Shown: positions 19,051 to 27,953 of the stretch, in pieces
How positions within the stretch are numbered: the stretch's first letter is position 1
How the letters are laid out: each line of letters begins with the position of its first letter
DNA from: Castellaniella defragrans_A
GTDB lineage: Bacteria > Pseudomonadota > Gammaproteobacteria > Burkholderiales > Burkholderiaceae_B
DNA: 59,210 nt
Reading direction: 5' to 3' (one strand)
Assembly: GCF_040394755.1 (NCBI RefSeq)
Contig: NZ_JBEBRQ010000014.1
Made by a program: the position numbers and the translations under genes
The notes under the pieces: model-generated
What the model saw: only the letters and a program-made list of their open reading frames with translations
What the model was told of the DNA's origin: nothing
The model's database searches: none

Positions 19051-20040
19051 ATGACGACATTGCGCAGAATCGCGGACCTCGAAGTCTTTCCGATCGGACT
19101 CGGATGCATGAACCTGAGCCACGGCTACGGGCCGCCTGTCGATCCGGCCCGGGCCGAGGCGCTCCTGCTGGGCGCCCTGGAGCGCGGGGTGACGCTGTTC
19201 GATACCGCCGCCCTGTATGGGTTCGGCCACAACGAGGCGCTGCTCGGTCGGGTCCTGGCGCCGCATCGCAGCCGCTTCGTGCTGGCCAGCAAATGCGGGA
19301 TTTTCCAGGAGGATGGCAAACGCCGCATCGACGGCCGCCCGGAAACCCTGCGCCGCACCTGCGAGGAGGCGCTCGCGCGCCTGCGCACGGAGGTGATCGA
19401 CCTCTATTATCTGCATCGCTGGGACAAGTCGGTGCCGATCGAGGATAGCGTAGGGGCCTTGGCGGACCTCGCGCGGGCGGGCAAGATCCGCCACATCGGC
19501 CTGTCCGAGGTGTCCGCCGATACCTTGCGCCGGGCGCATGCCGTGCATCCCATCGCCGCGGTCCAGAGCGAATATTCGCTTTGGACGCGCAATCCCGAGA
19601 TCGCCGTTCTGGCGGCCTGCCGCGAGATCGGCGCGGCGTTCGTGCCTTACAGCCCCCTGGCCCGCGCCTTTCTGGCCGCTGGCCTGGCAGACCCCGGGGC
19701 GCTCGATGCGGGTGACCTGCGCCGGCGCATACCGCGCTTCCAGCCCGAGGCCTATGCCCGCAATCTGCGCCTGCTGGCGCCTTACCAGCGGATCGCCGCG
19801 CGCGTGGGCTGCTCGCCCGCCCAACTGGCGCTGGCCTGGCTCCTGCATCAGGGCGAGGACATCATTCCGATTCCGGGCACGACCCGCCTCGACCATCTGG
19901 CCGACGACCTGGGCGCGGTCGATGTGGCCCTGGATGCCGCCACGCGTGCCGAACTCGATGCGCTGATCAACGACCGTACTGTCGAGGGCGCGCGCCATGG
20001 GGCGGCGAACATGGCCGAGGTCGATACTGAATCGTTTTGA
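19051..20040 (+). CDS. Aldo/keto reductase
   Basis: 329 residues, a full (beta/alpha)8 aldo/keto reductase. The catalytic tetrad is intact: D51, Y56 (DTAALYGFGHNE), K81 (ASKCG) and H122 (YLHRWD). The NADPH-binding region has VPYSPLARAFL and PIPGTTRLDHLADDL. Substrate unknown. It is followed after 11 bases by a DUF1932-type dehydrogenase and could form a two-gene operon with it. Confidence 0.9.
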   Translation: MTTLRRIADLEVFPIGLGCMNLSHGYGPPVDPARAEALLLGALERGVTLFDTAALYGFGHNEALLGRVLAPHRSRFVLASKCGIFQEDGKRRIDGRPETLRRTCEEALARLRTEVIDLYYLHRWDKSVPIEDSVGALADLARAGKIRHIGLSEVSADTLRRAHAVHPIAAVQSEYSLWTRNPEIAVLAACREIGAAFVPYSPLARAFLAAGLADPGALDAGDLRRRIPRFQPEAYARNLRLLAPYQRIAARVGCSPAQLALAWLLHQGEDIIPIPGTTRLDHLADDLGAVDVALDAATRAELDALINDRTVEGARHGAANMAEVDTESF

Positions 20041-20051
20041 GGGACACCATC

Positions 20052-20948
20052 ATGCGCGATGTGAATCTGGGCCTGATCGGCTATGGCGAGGTCGGCGGCA
20101 TTTTCTGCGCTGGACTCAAGGATCGGACGGCTGCCGTGCGGGCTTGGGATATCAAGCTTGCCGACCCCGATACGGCCGCGCCCCTGCGGACCCGCGCCGA
20201 ACGCGACGGGGTGCCGCTGTGCGATTCGGCGGCGGAACTCTGCATTCACAGCGACCTGATCATTTCCGCGGTGACTGCCTCGAACACCGTCGCCGTGGCC
20301 CGCGAGGCCGCGCGCCACATCCGGCCGGGCACGCTTTTCCTGGACCTCAATTCCGCCTCGCCGGGCGCCAAGCGCGAGGCCGCTGTTCTGATCGAGGCGG
20401 CGGCGGGCCGCTATGTCGAGGCGGGTGTCATGACCTCCGTGCCGCCTTACGGGATTCGCGTGCCGATGCTGCTGGGCGGGCCGCATGCCGAATCTCTGGC
20501 CGAGTGCCTGCGCGCCGTCGGCATGGACACCACCGCTGTGTCGAGCGATCTGGGCGTGGCTTCGGCGATCAAGATGTGCCGCAGCGTCATGATCAAGGGC
20601 CTGGAGGCCCTGGTAATCGAAAGCTATACCGCTGCGCGCGCCTATGGGGTCGAGGACTATGTATTGCCGACGCTGCAAGAAACCTTTCCTTCGATCGACT
20701 GGCCGGAGCAGGGCGCCTATTTCTACAGCCGTGTCGTGCAGCACGGACGCCGGCGCGCCGAGGAAATGCGCGAGGCGGCCAACACCGTGCGCGAGGCCGG
20801 GCTCGAGCCTTCGATGGCTGCCGCGACCGCGGCCAAGCAGGATTGGGTCGCCGGTCTGGCGGCCCGTGGGCTGTTCGAGGGAATCGACAAGGCCGGCGGT
20901 TGGCAGGCGTATGCTGACCGGCTGATCGGGTATGGCAAGGATCGGTGA
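20052..20948 (+). CDS. NAD(P)-dependent 3-hydroxyacid-dehydrogenase-like protein (DUF1932)
   Basis: 298 residues. An N-terminal Rossmann fold (LGLIGYGEVGGIFCAGL) of the 6-phosphogluconate/3-hydroxyisobutyrate dehydrogenase superfamily is followed by an all-helical C-terminal domain resembling DUF1932 (SDLGVASAIKMCRSVMIKGLEALVIE). Family members oxidise 2- or 3-hydroxy acids; the substrate here is unknown. ATG 20052 has GAGGGA six bases upstream; a TTG at 20037 extends the frame by five codons and is less likely. Confidence 0.8.
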   Translation: MRDVNLGLIGYGEVGGIFCAGLKDRTAAVRAWDIKLADPDTAAPLRTRAERDGVPLCDSAAELCIHSDLIISAVTASNTVAVAREAARHIRPGTLFLDLNSASPGAKREAAVLIEAAAGRYVEAGVMTSVPPYGIRVPMLLGGPHAESLAECLRAVGMDTTAVSSDLGVASAIKMCRSVMIKGLEALVIESYTAARAYGVEDYVLPTLQETFPSIDWPEQGAYFYSRVVQHGRRRAEEMREAANTVREAGLEPSMAAATAAKQDWVAGLAARGLFEGIDKAGGWQAYADRLIGYGKDR

Positions 20949-20998
20949 TGCCAAAGCGGGTACAAGGCATTTGACCTCGATCGTCATGATATTGCTTA

Positions 20999-21027
20999 TT
21001 GCTATTTTTATTCGTTTTTGCGATAAT
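20999..21027 (+). promoter_or_regulatory. Candidate sigma-70 promoter of higBA
   Basis: TTGCTA (20999-21004), a 17-base spacer and GATAAT (21022-21027). The predicted start of transcription is at about the higB ATG (21035), so the mRNA would be leaderless or nearly so. This agrees with the lack of a ribosome binding site. The stretch is AT-rich relative to the surroundings. Confidence 0.45.
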
Positions 21028-21034
21028 TTGTCCG

Positions 21035-21316
21035 ATGCACATCATCTCCAAGCGGCGGTTACGTGAATTCTGGGTAATCCATCCAGGCGCCGCCAACGCG
21101 CTGCTTCATTGGCACACCGCGCTGGAACACGCCCAGGCAACCGACTTTTCATCGCTGAAAATGGTGTTCAACTCAGTGGACTGGGTGAGCGGCTATGCGG
21201 TCTTCGATGTGGGCGGCAACAAGTACCGTATCGTTGCCGATGTGGTGTTCCGATCGCAGACGGTCTTCATCAAGCATGTTTTTACGCACAAGGAGTACGA
21301 CTCATGGCAGCCGTGA
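21035..21316 (+). CDS. higB: Type II toxin HigB (RelE-like mRNA interferase)
   Basis: 93 residues, close in layout to E. coli HigB: MHIISKRRLREFW, a KMVFNSVDWVSGYAVFDVGGNKYRIVADVVF core and the C-terminal THKEYDSW. HigB cleaves mRNA at the ribosome. ATG 21035 gives the family N-terminus; no ribosome binding site is visible. The stop overlaps the antitoxin gene by 13 bases. Confidence 0.9.
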   Translation: MHIISKRRLREFWVIHPGAANALLHWHTALEHAQATDFSSLKMVFNSVDWVSGYAVFDVGGNKYRIVADVVFRSQTVFIKHVFTHKEYDSWQP

Positions 21317-21753
21317 GCCTCAACCTGACCGAGGTGGCCCGCAGCTATGGCGAGTTCCGCGCCGTGGCGGGCGTGGGCGCGATCCGCGATGAGGCGGATT
21401 ACGATCACGCTCTCGCGCTGATCGAGGCGATTCTGGACGACACCCGCGATACGCCTGCGCGAGAGGACCCGGCGCATCCGCTGGCCGATCTGCTGGATTT
21501 GCTGACCGCGGCGGTGCATGAGTATGAGAACGAGCACTATGCCATCCCGGCTTCGTCGCCTCGGGAGGTGCTGCGCTTTCTGCTGGATCAGCACGGGCTG
21601 ACCCAGTCCGACCTGCCCGAGGTCGGCAGTCAGAGCGTGATTTCCGAAATTCTGGCGGGCCGCAGAACGCTCAACACCCGCCAGATCGCGGCCTTGGTCG
21701 GGCGCTTCCATGTCGGCGCCGATGCCTTCATCGAGCGTGGCGATACGCATTGA
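21304..21753 (+). CDS. higA: Antitoxin HigA (XRE-type)
   Basis: 149 residues. The C-terminal half has an XRE helix-turn-helix (LRFLLDQHGLTQSDLPEVG, then SQSVISEILAGRRTL). The N-terminal half is acidic and helical, as in HigA proteins that wrap the toxin. AAGGAG lies upstream of ATG 21304. It overlaps higB, the toxin-first order usual for higBA. HigA normally also represses its own promoter. Confidence 0.9.
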   Translation: MAAVSLNLTEVARSYGEFRAVAGVGAIRDEADYDHALALIEAILDDTRDTPAREDPAHPLADLLDLLTAAVHEYENEHYAIPASSPREVLRFLLDQHGLTQSDLPEVGSQSVISEILAGRRTLNTRQIAALVGRFHVGADAFIERGDTH

Positions 21754-21798
21754 GCGCACCCCATGCCGCGACTCGGCACCGCCGCGGCTGAATTCCCC

Positions 21799-22713
21799 TC
21801 AGGCGATCTGGATCATCGCTGGCGGATAGACCTGCCGCGCCGTTTCACGGATGAGTTCCAGCATGGCGTTCTGCGTCAGGGTCGTGATGCGGCCCGAGGC
21901 CGTGGCCATGCACAGGCGGCTGATCAACTGTGGCTGGACGATGGGGCGGATGTGGTAGATCTCGGGGCGGGCCGAGGTCAGCACCGCGTGCTCGGTCAGT
22001 ATCGCGTAGCCCGCGCCGTCGGCCACCAGATCGAGGATCGCCGGCACACCGTCGATTTCCAGGCGGATGTTGGGTTTGAGCCCGAGGACCGACATTTCGG
22101 CCTCGAGCAGCATCCGGATCGTGTGCGGGCGGTTGGGAATGACCAGCGGGATGTTGGTCAGCGATTCCAGCGCCATGGGCTTGTCCGATGGGTGGGGGCC
22201 GCGCGGTCCGACCAGATACAGGGACTCGCAGGTCAGGGGCGCGATGTCGAGCTCGGCCGACGGGCTGGGGTTGTAGAGCAGGGCGATGTCCAGGCGGCCC
22301 GCCAGCAGCCATTCCTGCATGACGAAGGACAGCGCCTCGCTGATCGACAACGAGGCATTGGGCAGATGCTTGCGGACCTGGCGCGTCAGGCGCACGGTCA
22401 TCATCTTTGAAGCGCTGGGCGCGATTCCCAGGGCGACCCGCCCGGCGAGCGCGCCCTGCACCCGGCCCAGGTCTTCTTTGGCGCGCTCGACCTGATGCAG
22501 AATGCCCCGGCAGTGTTCGAGCAGGAGCTTGCCGGCCTCTGTCGTGGTAACCCCGCGCCCGTTGCGATTGAGGAGATTCTGCCGCAGCTCGACCTCGAGC
22601 ATCCGCACCTGCCGGCTGAGGGCTGGCTGGGCGATGTCGAGGGCGCGGGAAGCCTGAGTGAAACTGCCCAGCTCGGCGACTCGGAGAAAATATTCGAGCT
22701 GCTTGAGATCCAT
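21799..22713 (-). CDS. LysR-type regulator, probable controller of the 4,5-cleavage operon
   Basis: 304 residues. The winged HTH is at the N-terminus (MDLKQLEYFLRVAELGSFTQAS, then ALDIAQPALSRQVRMLE), followed by a two-lobed effector domain. It is transcribed away from galD/ligU with a 112-bp shared control region, the usual arrangement for LysR activators of the adjacent operon (compare GalR and LigR systems). Position is the main evidence for its target; the inducer is presumably a pathway intermediate. Confidence 0.88.
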   Translation of the reverse strand: MDLKQLEYFLRVAELGSFTQASRALDIAQPALSRQVRMLEVELRQNLLNRNGRGVTTTEAGKLLLEHCRGILHQVERAKEDLGRVQGALAGRVALGIAPSASKMMTVRLTRQVRKHLPNASLSISEALSFVMQEWLLAGRLDIALLYNPSPSAELDIAPLTCESLYLVGPRGPHPSDKPMALESLTNIPLVIPNRPHTIRMLLEAEMSVLGLKPNIRLEIDGVPAILDLVADGAGYAILTEHAVLTSARPEIYHIRPIVQPQLISRLCMATASGRITTLTQNAMLELIRETARQVYPPAMIQIA

Positions 22714-22728
22714 TCTGGTTCGTCCATA

Positions 22729-22766
22729 TACGGCATGATCTGCGATGAATCATAACATTACGGCAT
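22729..22766. promoter_or_regulatory. Direct repeats in the LysR/galD divergent region
   Basis: TACGGCAT occurs at 22729-22736 and again at 22759-22766, exactly 30 bp apart, about three helical turns. Two equal half-operators on one face would suit a LysR tetramer binding recognition and activation sites. Confidence 0.45.
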
Positions 22767-22825
22767 AGCTGATAGTGGGTGACGGCTCTTATTCAAAAGT
22801 CTCGTTCCTCCCATAATGGGCCATC

Positions 22826-23974
22826 ATGCAGAAAGCGATTCCTACCCTGTTCATGCGCGGCGGCACATCGCGCGGGCCGTTTTTCCTCGAGTGCGATCTG
22901 CCCGCCGACACAGCGGCGCGCGACCGGGTGCTGCTCGCGGTCATGGGTTCGCCCGATCCGCGCCAGATCGACGGCCTGGGCGGCGCCCATCCCCTGACCA
23001 GCAAGGTCGGCATCGTCCGGCGCGGAACCGCGCCGGGCGTGGATGTGGACTTTCTTTTTGCCCAGTTGCAACCTGATCGGGATACCGTCGACACCACCCC
23101 GAATTGCGGCAATATGCTGGCGGCGGTCGTGCCGTTCGCCATCGAGCGCGGCCTGGTCGAACCGCGGGGCGACGAGACCACGGTACGGGTCCTGACGCGC
23201 AATACCGGGATGCAGTGCGACATCACGGTGCGCACGCCGATGACGCCGCAGGGCCGCCGCGTGAGCTACGAGGGCACTGCCCGCATCGACGGCGTGCCAG
23301 GCCGTTCGGCGCCCATCACCATCAATTTCCTGGATACGGCCGGCTCCGTCTGCGCGGGTTTGCTGCCCACCGGCCGGGTGCTCGACACGGTTCGCGTCGA
23401 GCCCGGCGCGGGCGATGATTTCGAGGCCTTCGACATCGAGGTTACATGTATCGACAATGGCATGCCGTTGGTGATGTTCCGCGCGGCCGATCTGGGGTGT
23501 ACCGGCTATGAAACGCCGGCCGAACTCGATGCCGACGGCCCGCTCAAGGCCCGCATCGAGGCCCTGCGCTTGCGCGCCGGCGAGCTCATGGGGCTGGGCG
23601 ACGTGCGTGCCCGCAATTATCCCAAAATGACGCTGGTGTCCGCGGCGCGCGCCGGCGGCAGCATCAGCACCCGCTGCTTCATTCCGCACGTCTGCCATGA
23701 GGCGATCGGCGTGCTGGCCGCGGTGACCGTCGGCACGGCCTGCGTGCTCGAGGGCTCGGTCACCGGGGGCATCGCGCGCCTGCCCGAGGGGGCGCGCAAG
23801 ACCGTCTCGATCGAGCATCCCAGCGGCGAATTCAGCGTCGAACTCGAACTCGATCCAGAGGACGGCCAGAAAGTTTTGCGCGCGGCGCTGCTGCGCACTG
23901 CGCGCCTGATCATGCGCGGCGAGGTCATGGTACCCGCCGCCGCATATCCCGCAACGTTTGAGGATGTCGCTTGA
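22826..23974 (+). CDS. galD: 4-oxalomesaconate tautomerase (PrpF family)
   Basis: 382 residues of the PrpF/diaminopimelate-epimerase-like fold. The N-terminus MQKAIPTLFMRGGTSRGPFF is the PrpF signature, followed by GGAHPLTSKVGIV and the TPNCGNMLAAVVPFAIE segment. GalD of Pseudomonas (and LigU of Sphingobium) interconvert isomers of 4-oxalomesaconate before hydration. It is the first gene of the operon galD-ligJ-ligK-ligI-ligA-ligB-ligC and lies next to the hydratase, which supports this specific member of the family. A ligU label would be equally defensible. Confidence 0.9.
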   Translation: MQKAIPTLFMRGGTSRGPFFLECDLPADTAARDRVLLAVMGSPDPRQIDGLGGAHPLTSKVGIVRRGTAPGVDVDFLFAQLQPDRDTVDTTPNCGNMLAAVVPFAIERGLVEPRGDETTVRVLTRNTGMQCDITVRTPMTPQGRRVSYEGTARIDGVPGRSAPITINFLDTAGSVCAGLLPTGRVLDTVRVEPGAGDDFEAFDIEVTCIDNGMPLVMFRAADLGCTGYETPAELDADGPLKARIEALRLRAGELMGLGDVRARNYPKMTLVSAARAGGSISTRCFIPHVCHEAIGVLAAVTVGTACVLEGSVTGGIARLPEGARKTVSIEHPSGEFSVELELDPEDGQKVLRAALLRTARLIMRGEVMVPAAAYPATFEDVA

Positions 23975-23975
23975 T

Positions 23976-25019
23976 ATGAGCAGAAAGCCTTTGATCATTG
24001 ATTGTCATGGCCATTACACGACGGCGCCCCAGGCGCTGGCCGATTGGCGCGATCGCCAGATTGCCGGGATCGCGGACCCTGCGGTCATGCCCAAGGCAGC
24101 CGATCTGCGGATCGGCGACGATGAGCTGCGCGAGACGATCGAGACCAATCAGTTGCGGCTGATGCGCGAGCGGGGCTCGGACATGACGATCTTTTCGCCG
24201 CGCGCGAGCTTCATGGCTCATCATATCGGCGACTTCCAGGTTTCGAGCACCTGGGCGGCGATCTGCAACGAACTCTGCCATCGCGTCTCGCGGCTTTTTC
24301 CCGAGCAGTTCGTCACCGCCGCGATGCTGCCGCAGTCGCCCGGCGTCGATCCGGCGACCTGCATTCCCGAGCTGGAAAAATGCGTCAAGGAATACGGCGC
24401 GGTGGGCATCAACCTGAACCCCGATCCCTCGGGCGGCCACTGGAGCGCGCCGCCGCTGTCGGACCGTTCCTGGTATCCGATCTACGAAAAGATGGTCGAG
24501 TACGATATTCCGGCGATGATCCATGTCTCCACGAGCTGCAATCCCTGCTTCCACACGACCGGCGCGCACTACCTGAACGCGGATACCACGGCCTTCATGC
24601 AGTGCCTGACCTCGGATCTGTTCAAGGATTTCCCCACCCTGCGTTTCGTCATTCCGCATGGCGGCGGCGCTGCGCCATATCATTGGGGCCGTTTCCGCGG
24701 CCTGGCACAGGCCCTGAAAAAACCGCTGCTCGACGAGCACCTGCTCAATAATGTCTATTTCGATACCTGCGTCTATCACCAGCCGGGCATCGATCTGCTC
24801 ACCAGAGTGATTCCGGTCAAGAACGTGCTGTTCGCTTCTGAAATGATCGGCGCGGTGCGTGGCATCGATCCCGAGACCGGGCACTATTTCGACGACACCA
24901 GGCGCTACATCGAGGCGGCGGCCACGCTCAGCGATGCGGACCGGTTCCAGATCTACGAAGGCAATGCGCGGCGCGTCTATCCGCGGCTCGATGCCGTTTT
25001 GAAGGGCAGGGGACTGTGA
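23976..25019 (+). CDS. ligJ: 4-oxalomesaconate hydratase
   Basis: 347 residues, an amidohydrolase-superfamily hydratase very similar to LigJ of Sphingobium as I remember it. It has the IIDCHGHYT metal motif at the N-terminus, RETIETNQLRLMRERGSDMT, GINLNPDPSGG, FVIPHGGGAAPYHWGRFRGL and FASEMIGAVRGIDPETGHYF. It adds water to oxalomesaconate to give 4-carboxy-4-hydroxy-2-oxoadipate. ATG 23976 lies one base after the galD stop with GAGG 12 bases upstream. ATG 23964, overlapping galD, is an alternative. Confidence 0.94.
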   Translation: MSRKPLIIDCHGHYTTAPQALADWRDRQIAGIADPAVMPKAADLRIGDDELRETIETNQLRLMRERGSDMTIFSPRASFMAHHIGDFQVSSTWAAICNELCHRVSRLFPEQFVTAAMLPQSPGVDPATCIPELEKCVKEYGAVGINLNPDPSGGHWSAPPLSDRSWYPIYEKMVEYDIPAMIHVSTSCNPCFHTTGAHYLNADTTAFMQCLTSDLFKDFPTLRFVIPHGGGAAPYHWGRFRGLAQALKKPLLDEHLLNNVYFDTCVYHQPGIDLLTRVIPVKNVLFASEMIGAVRGIDPETGHYFDDTRRYIEAAATLSDADRFQIYEGNARRVYPRLDAVLKGRGL

Positions 25020-25049
25020 GCCCGGCCCTGTGAACCAAGGACTACTGAA

Positions 25050-25745
25050 ATGGCATCTCCTCTGAACAATCTGGGCGTCGTCCATCGCAACATCCAGCGC
25101 GCCGATCCGGCGGCGACCGGGCGGCTTGCGGCATTCGGCGTGGCGACCATTCATGAAGCCATGGGTCGCGTCGGCCTGATGAAGCCCTACATGCGCCCCG
25201 TCTATCGCAGCGCGCGCATGTGCGGCACCGCCGTGACCGTTCTGCTGCAACCCGGCGACAACTGGATGCTGCACGTGGCCGCCGAGCAGATCCGGCCCGG
25301 CGATGTGGTGGTGGCGGCCTGCACCACCGACAGCACCGATGGTTTCTTTGGCGACCTGCTGGCGACCTCTTTCAAGGCGCGCGGCGCGCGCGGCCTGATC
25401 ATCGACGGCGGCGTGCGCGATGTCGACACACTGGAGGCCATGGGCTTTCCGGTCTTCAGCCGTGCCATCAGCGCCAAGGGCACCGTCAAGGCGACCCTGG
25501 GTTCGGTGAACGTGCCTGTGGTGTGCGCCGGCGCCCAGGTCATGCCGGGCGATGTGGTCATTGCCGATGTCGATGGTGTGGTGGTGGTGCCCGCAGCGCT
25601 CGCCGGCGAGGCGGCCGACCGCGCCCAGGCCCGCGAGGACAACGAGGGTGGCAAGCGCGATATCTTCGCCTCGGGCGTCCTGGGTCTGGACTACTACAAG
25701 ATGCGCGAGGGCCTCGAAAAGGCAGGCCTGCGGTACATCGACTGA
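25050..25745 (+). CDS. ligK: 4-carboxy-4-hydroxy-2-oxoadipate aldolase
   Basis: 231 residues, RraA-like class II aldolase. It cleaves 4-carboxy-4-hydroxy-2-oxoadipate to pyruvate and oxaloacetate, the last step of the pathway. The metal/substrate site GLIIDGGVRDVDTLE is intact, as is the GDNWMLHVAAEQIRPGDVVV region. AAGGA precedes the ATG. The same enzyme is called GalC or ProA in other genera. Confidence 0.94.
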   Translation: MASPLNNLGVVHRNIQRADPAATGRLAAFGVATIHEAMGRVGLMKPYMRPVYRSARMCGTAVTVLLQPGDNWMLHVAAEQIRPGDVVVAACTTDSTDGFFGDLLATSFKARGARGLIIDGGVRDVDTLEAMGFPVFSRAISAKGTVKATLGSVNVPVVCAGAQVMPGDVVIADVDGVVVVPAALAGEAADRAQAREDNEGGKRDIFASGVLGLDYYKMREGLEKAGLRYID

Positions 25746-25767
25746 TCAAATCGTGAGGATGCCAGGG

Positions 25768-26691
25768 ATGCCGAACGCCGCGAACCAGACCTTCACCAAG
25801 ACGCCGGGCTGGCTGGACTTTTACGAAGGTCCCAGCAAGCCCCATTTTCGCGTGCCCGATGGGGCGGTGGACGCGCACTGTCACGTTTTTGGCCCCGGCG
25901 CCGTCTTTCCCTACGCTCCCGAGCGCAAATACACGCCGTGCGATGCGCCCAAAGAGGCTTTGTTCGCCTTGCGCGACCATCTCGGCTTTGCCCGGAACGT
26001 GATCGTCCAGGCGACCTGCCACGGCACCGACAACCGGGCCCTGCTCGATGCCTTGCGGGCCTCCGGGGACCGCGCGCGCGGCGTTGCCACCGTGGCGCGT
26101 GACGTCACCGATGCGCAATTGCACGACATGCACGAGGCGGGTGTGCGCGGCACGCGCTTCAATTTCGTGCGCCGCCTGGCCGATTTCACGCCGCGCGAGG
26201 TCCTCGCCGAGATCGCCGGGCGCATCGCGCCGCTGGGCTGGCATGTGGTGGTGTATTTCGAGGCGCAGGACCTGCCGGATCTGTACGATTTCTTCACGGC
26301 CCTGCCGACCACGGTGGTGGTCGATCACATGGGCCGGCCCGATGTGACCCGGCCCGTGGATGGTCCCGAGTTCGAGCTGTTCGTGCGCCTGATGCGCGAG
26401 CATCCGAACGTCTGGAGCAAGGTCAGCTGCCCGGAGCGCCTGAGCAAGTCCGGTCCGCCTGCGCTGGATGGGCAGCGGCATGCCTACCGGGATGTGGTGC
26501 CGTTTGCTCGCCGTCTGGTCGAGACGTTCCCGGACCGCGTGCTGTGGGGCACCGATTGGCCGCATCCCAACCTCAAGGATCACATGCCCGATGACGGACT
26601 GCTGGTGGACTACATTCCTCAGATCGCGCCGGGCGCCGAGCTGCAGCGCAAGCTCCTGGTCGACAATCCGAACTATTTGTATTGGAGGTGA
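25768..26691 (+). CDS. ligI: 2-pyrone-4,6-dicarboxylate (PDC) hydrolase
   Basis: 307 residues, amidohydrolase superfamily. It hydrolyses the lactone PDC to 4-oxalomesaconate. The metal-site VDAHCHVFGPGAVFP motif, HLGFARNVIVQATCHGTDN, VVDHMGRPDV and the GTDWPHPNLKDHMPDDGLLVD end all match LigI. ATG 25768 has GAGG nine bases upstream; an ATG three codons earlier (25759) is less well spaced. It is linked to ligA by three bases. Confidence 0.94.
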   Translation: MPNAANQTFTKTPGWLDFYEGPSKPHFRVPDGAVDAHCHVFGPGAVFPYAPERKYTPCDAPKEALFALRDHLGFARNVIVQATCHGTDNRALLDALRASGDRARGVATVARDVTDAQLHDMHEAGVRGTRFNFVRRLADFTPREVLAEIAGRIAPLGWHVVVYFEAQDLPDLYDFFTALPTTVVVDHMGRPDVTRPVDGPEFELFVRLMREHPNVWSKVSCPERLSKSGPPALDGQRHAYRDVVPFARRLVETFPDRVLWGTDWPHPNLKDHMPDDGLLVDYIPQIAPGAELQRKLLVDNPNYLYWR

Positions 26692-26694
26692 GCC

Positions 26695-27087
26695 GTGTCG
26701 CTCGATAAACCCTATACCGATATCCCCGGCACGATCATTTTCGATGCCGACCAGTCGCGCGAGGGCTATCACCTGAACCAGTTCTGCATGTCGCTGATGA
26801 AGGCCGAGAACCGCGCGCGCTTCAAGGCCGACGAGCGCGCCTATCTGGACGAATGGCCCATGACCGAGGACCAGAAGCAGGCCGTGCTCGCCCGCGACCT
26901 GAACCGCTGCCTCGCCCTGGGCGGGAATATCTACTTTCTGGCCAAGCTCGGCGCGACCGACGGCCGTTCCTTTCAGTATATGGCGGCCAGCATGACCGGC
27001 ATGTCGCAGGAGGAATACGCAGCCATGATGCGCTCGGGCGGTCGCGGCATCGAAGGCAATCGCCGGACGGGGGAATCAAAGTCATGA
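26695..27087 (+). CDS. ligA: Protocatechuate 4,5-dioxygenase alpha subunit, set 2
   Basis: 130 residues starting with GTG. It is close to classical LigA: DIPGTIIFDADQSREGYHLN, MSLMKAENRARFKADERAYL, GGNIYFLAKLGATDGRSF and MTGMSQEEYAAMM. With LigB it opens protocatechuate to 4-carboxy-2-hydroxymuconate semialdehyde. GTG 26695 lies just behind the ligI stop with GGAGGTGA upstream. The stop overlaps ligB as ATGA. Confidence 0.93.
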   Translation: MSLDKPYTDIPGTIIFDADQSREGYHLNQFCMSLMKAENRARFKADERAYLDEWPMTEDQKQAVLARDLNRCLALGGNIYFLAKLGATDGRSFQYMAASMTGMSQEEYAAMMRSGGRGIEGNRRTGESKS

Positions 27088-27953
27088 GCAAGCAGCATGC
27101 GCGCATCAGCGCCAGCGTCTACACGTCGCACGTGCCGGCCATCGGCGCGGCCATCGACCTGGGCAAGACGGCCGAGCCTTACTGGTCCCCTCTGTTTCAG
27201 GGCTATGAACCGTCGAAACAGTGGCTGCGCGAGCACGAGCCCGATGTGATTTTCCTGGTCTACAACGATCATGCCACGGCTTTCAGCCTCGAATTCATTC
27301 CGACCTTCGCCATCGGCTGCGCGGCCGAGTTCAGTCCCGCCGACGAGGGCTGGGGCCCGCGCCCGGTGCCCACGGTGATCGGCCATCCCAAGCTGGCCGC
27401 CCATATCGCGCAATCCGTGATCCAGCAGGATTTCGATCTGACCATCGTCAACAAAATGGATGTGGACCACGGCCTGACGGTGCCGCTGTCGCTGATGTGC
27501 GGCCAGCCCGAGGCCTGGCCCTGCCCGGTGATTCCTTTCGCCGTCAATGTGGTGCAGTATCCAGTGCCTTCGGGCCGGCGCTGCTTCGAGCTGGGCCGCG
27601 CGATCCGCCGCGCCATTGAATCCTACGACGAGCCGCTGAACGTGCACATCTGGGGAACGGGCGGCATGAGCCATCAGTTGCAGGGGCCGCGTGCCGGCCT
27701 CATCAACAAGGCATTCGATCAGGCGTTTCTGGATCGCCTGATCGCCGACCCCGAAGGCCAGGCCGCCGTGCCGCATGTCGATTATGTGCGCGAGGCCGGC
27801 TCCGAAGGCATCGAGCTGGTCATGTGGCTGATTGCGCGCGGAGCGATGGCCGACGCCGCCGGCGGTCCGGCGCCCCGGGTGGTTCATCGTTTCTACCACG
27901 TGCCCGCATCCAATACGGCCGTGGGGCATCTGATTCTGGAGGAACAAGCATGA
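27084..27953 (+). CDS. ligB: Protocatechuate 4,5-dioxygenase beta subunit, set 2
   Basis: 289 residues, the catalytic non-haem Fe(II) subunit. Iron ligands H16 (YTSHVPAIG) and H63 (VYNDHAT) and the Glu of GIELVMWL are present; the catalytic His is in GTGGMSHQLQGPRAG. The ADEGWGPRPVP and VDHGLTVPLSLM segments are those of Sphingobium LigB. ATG 27084 overlaps the ligA stop, and its own stop overlaps the ligC start. Confidence 0.94.
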   Translation: MSKQHARISASVYTSHVPAIGAAIDLGKTAEPYWSPLFQGYEPSKQWLREHEPDVIFLVYNDHATAFSLEFIPTFAIGCAAEFSPADEGWGPRPVPTVIGHPKLAAHIAQSVIQQDFDLTIVNKMDVDHGLTVPLSLMCGQPEAWPCPVIPFAVNVVQYPVPSGRRCFELGRAIRRAIESYDEPLNVHIWGTGGMSHQLQGPRAGLINKAFDQAFLDRLIADPEGQAAVPHVDYVREAGSEGIELVMWLIARGAMADAAGGPAPRVVHRFYHVPASNTAVGHLILEEQA

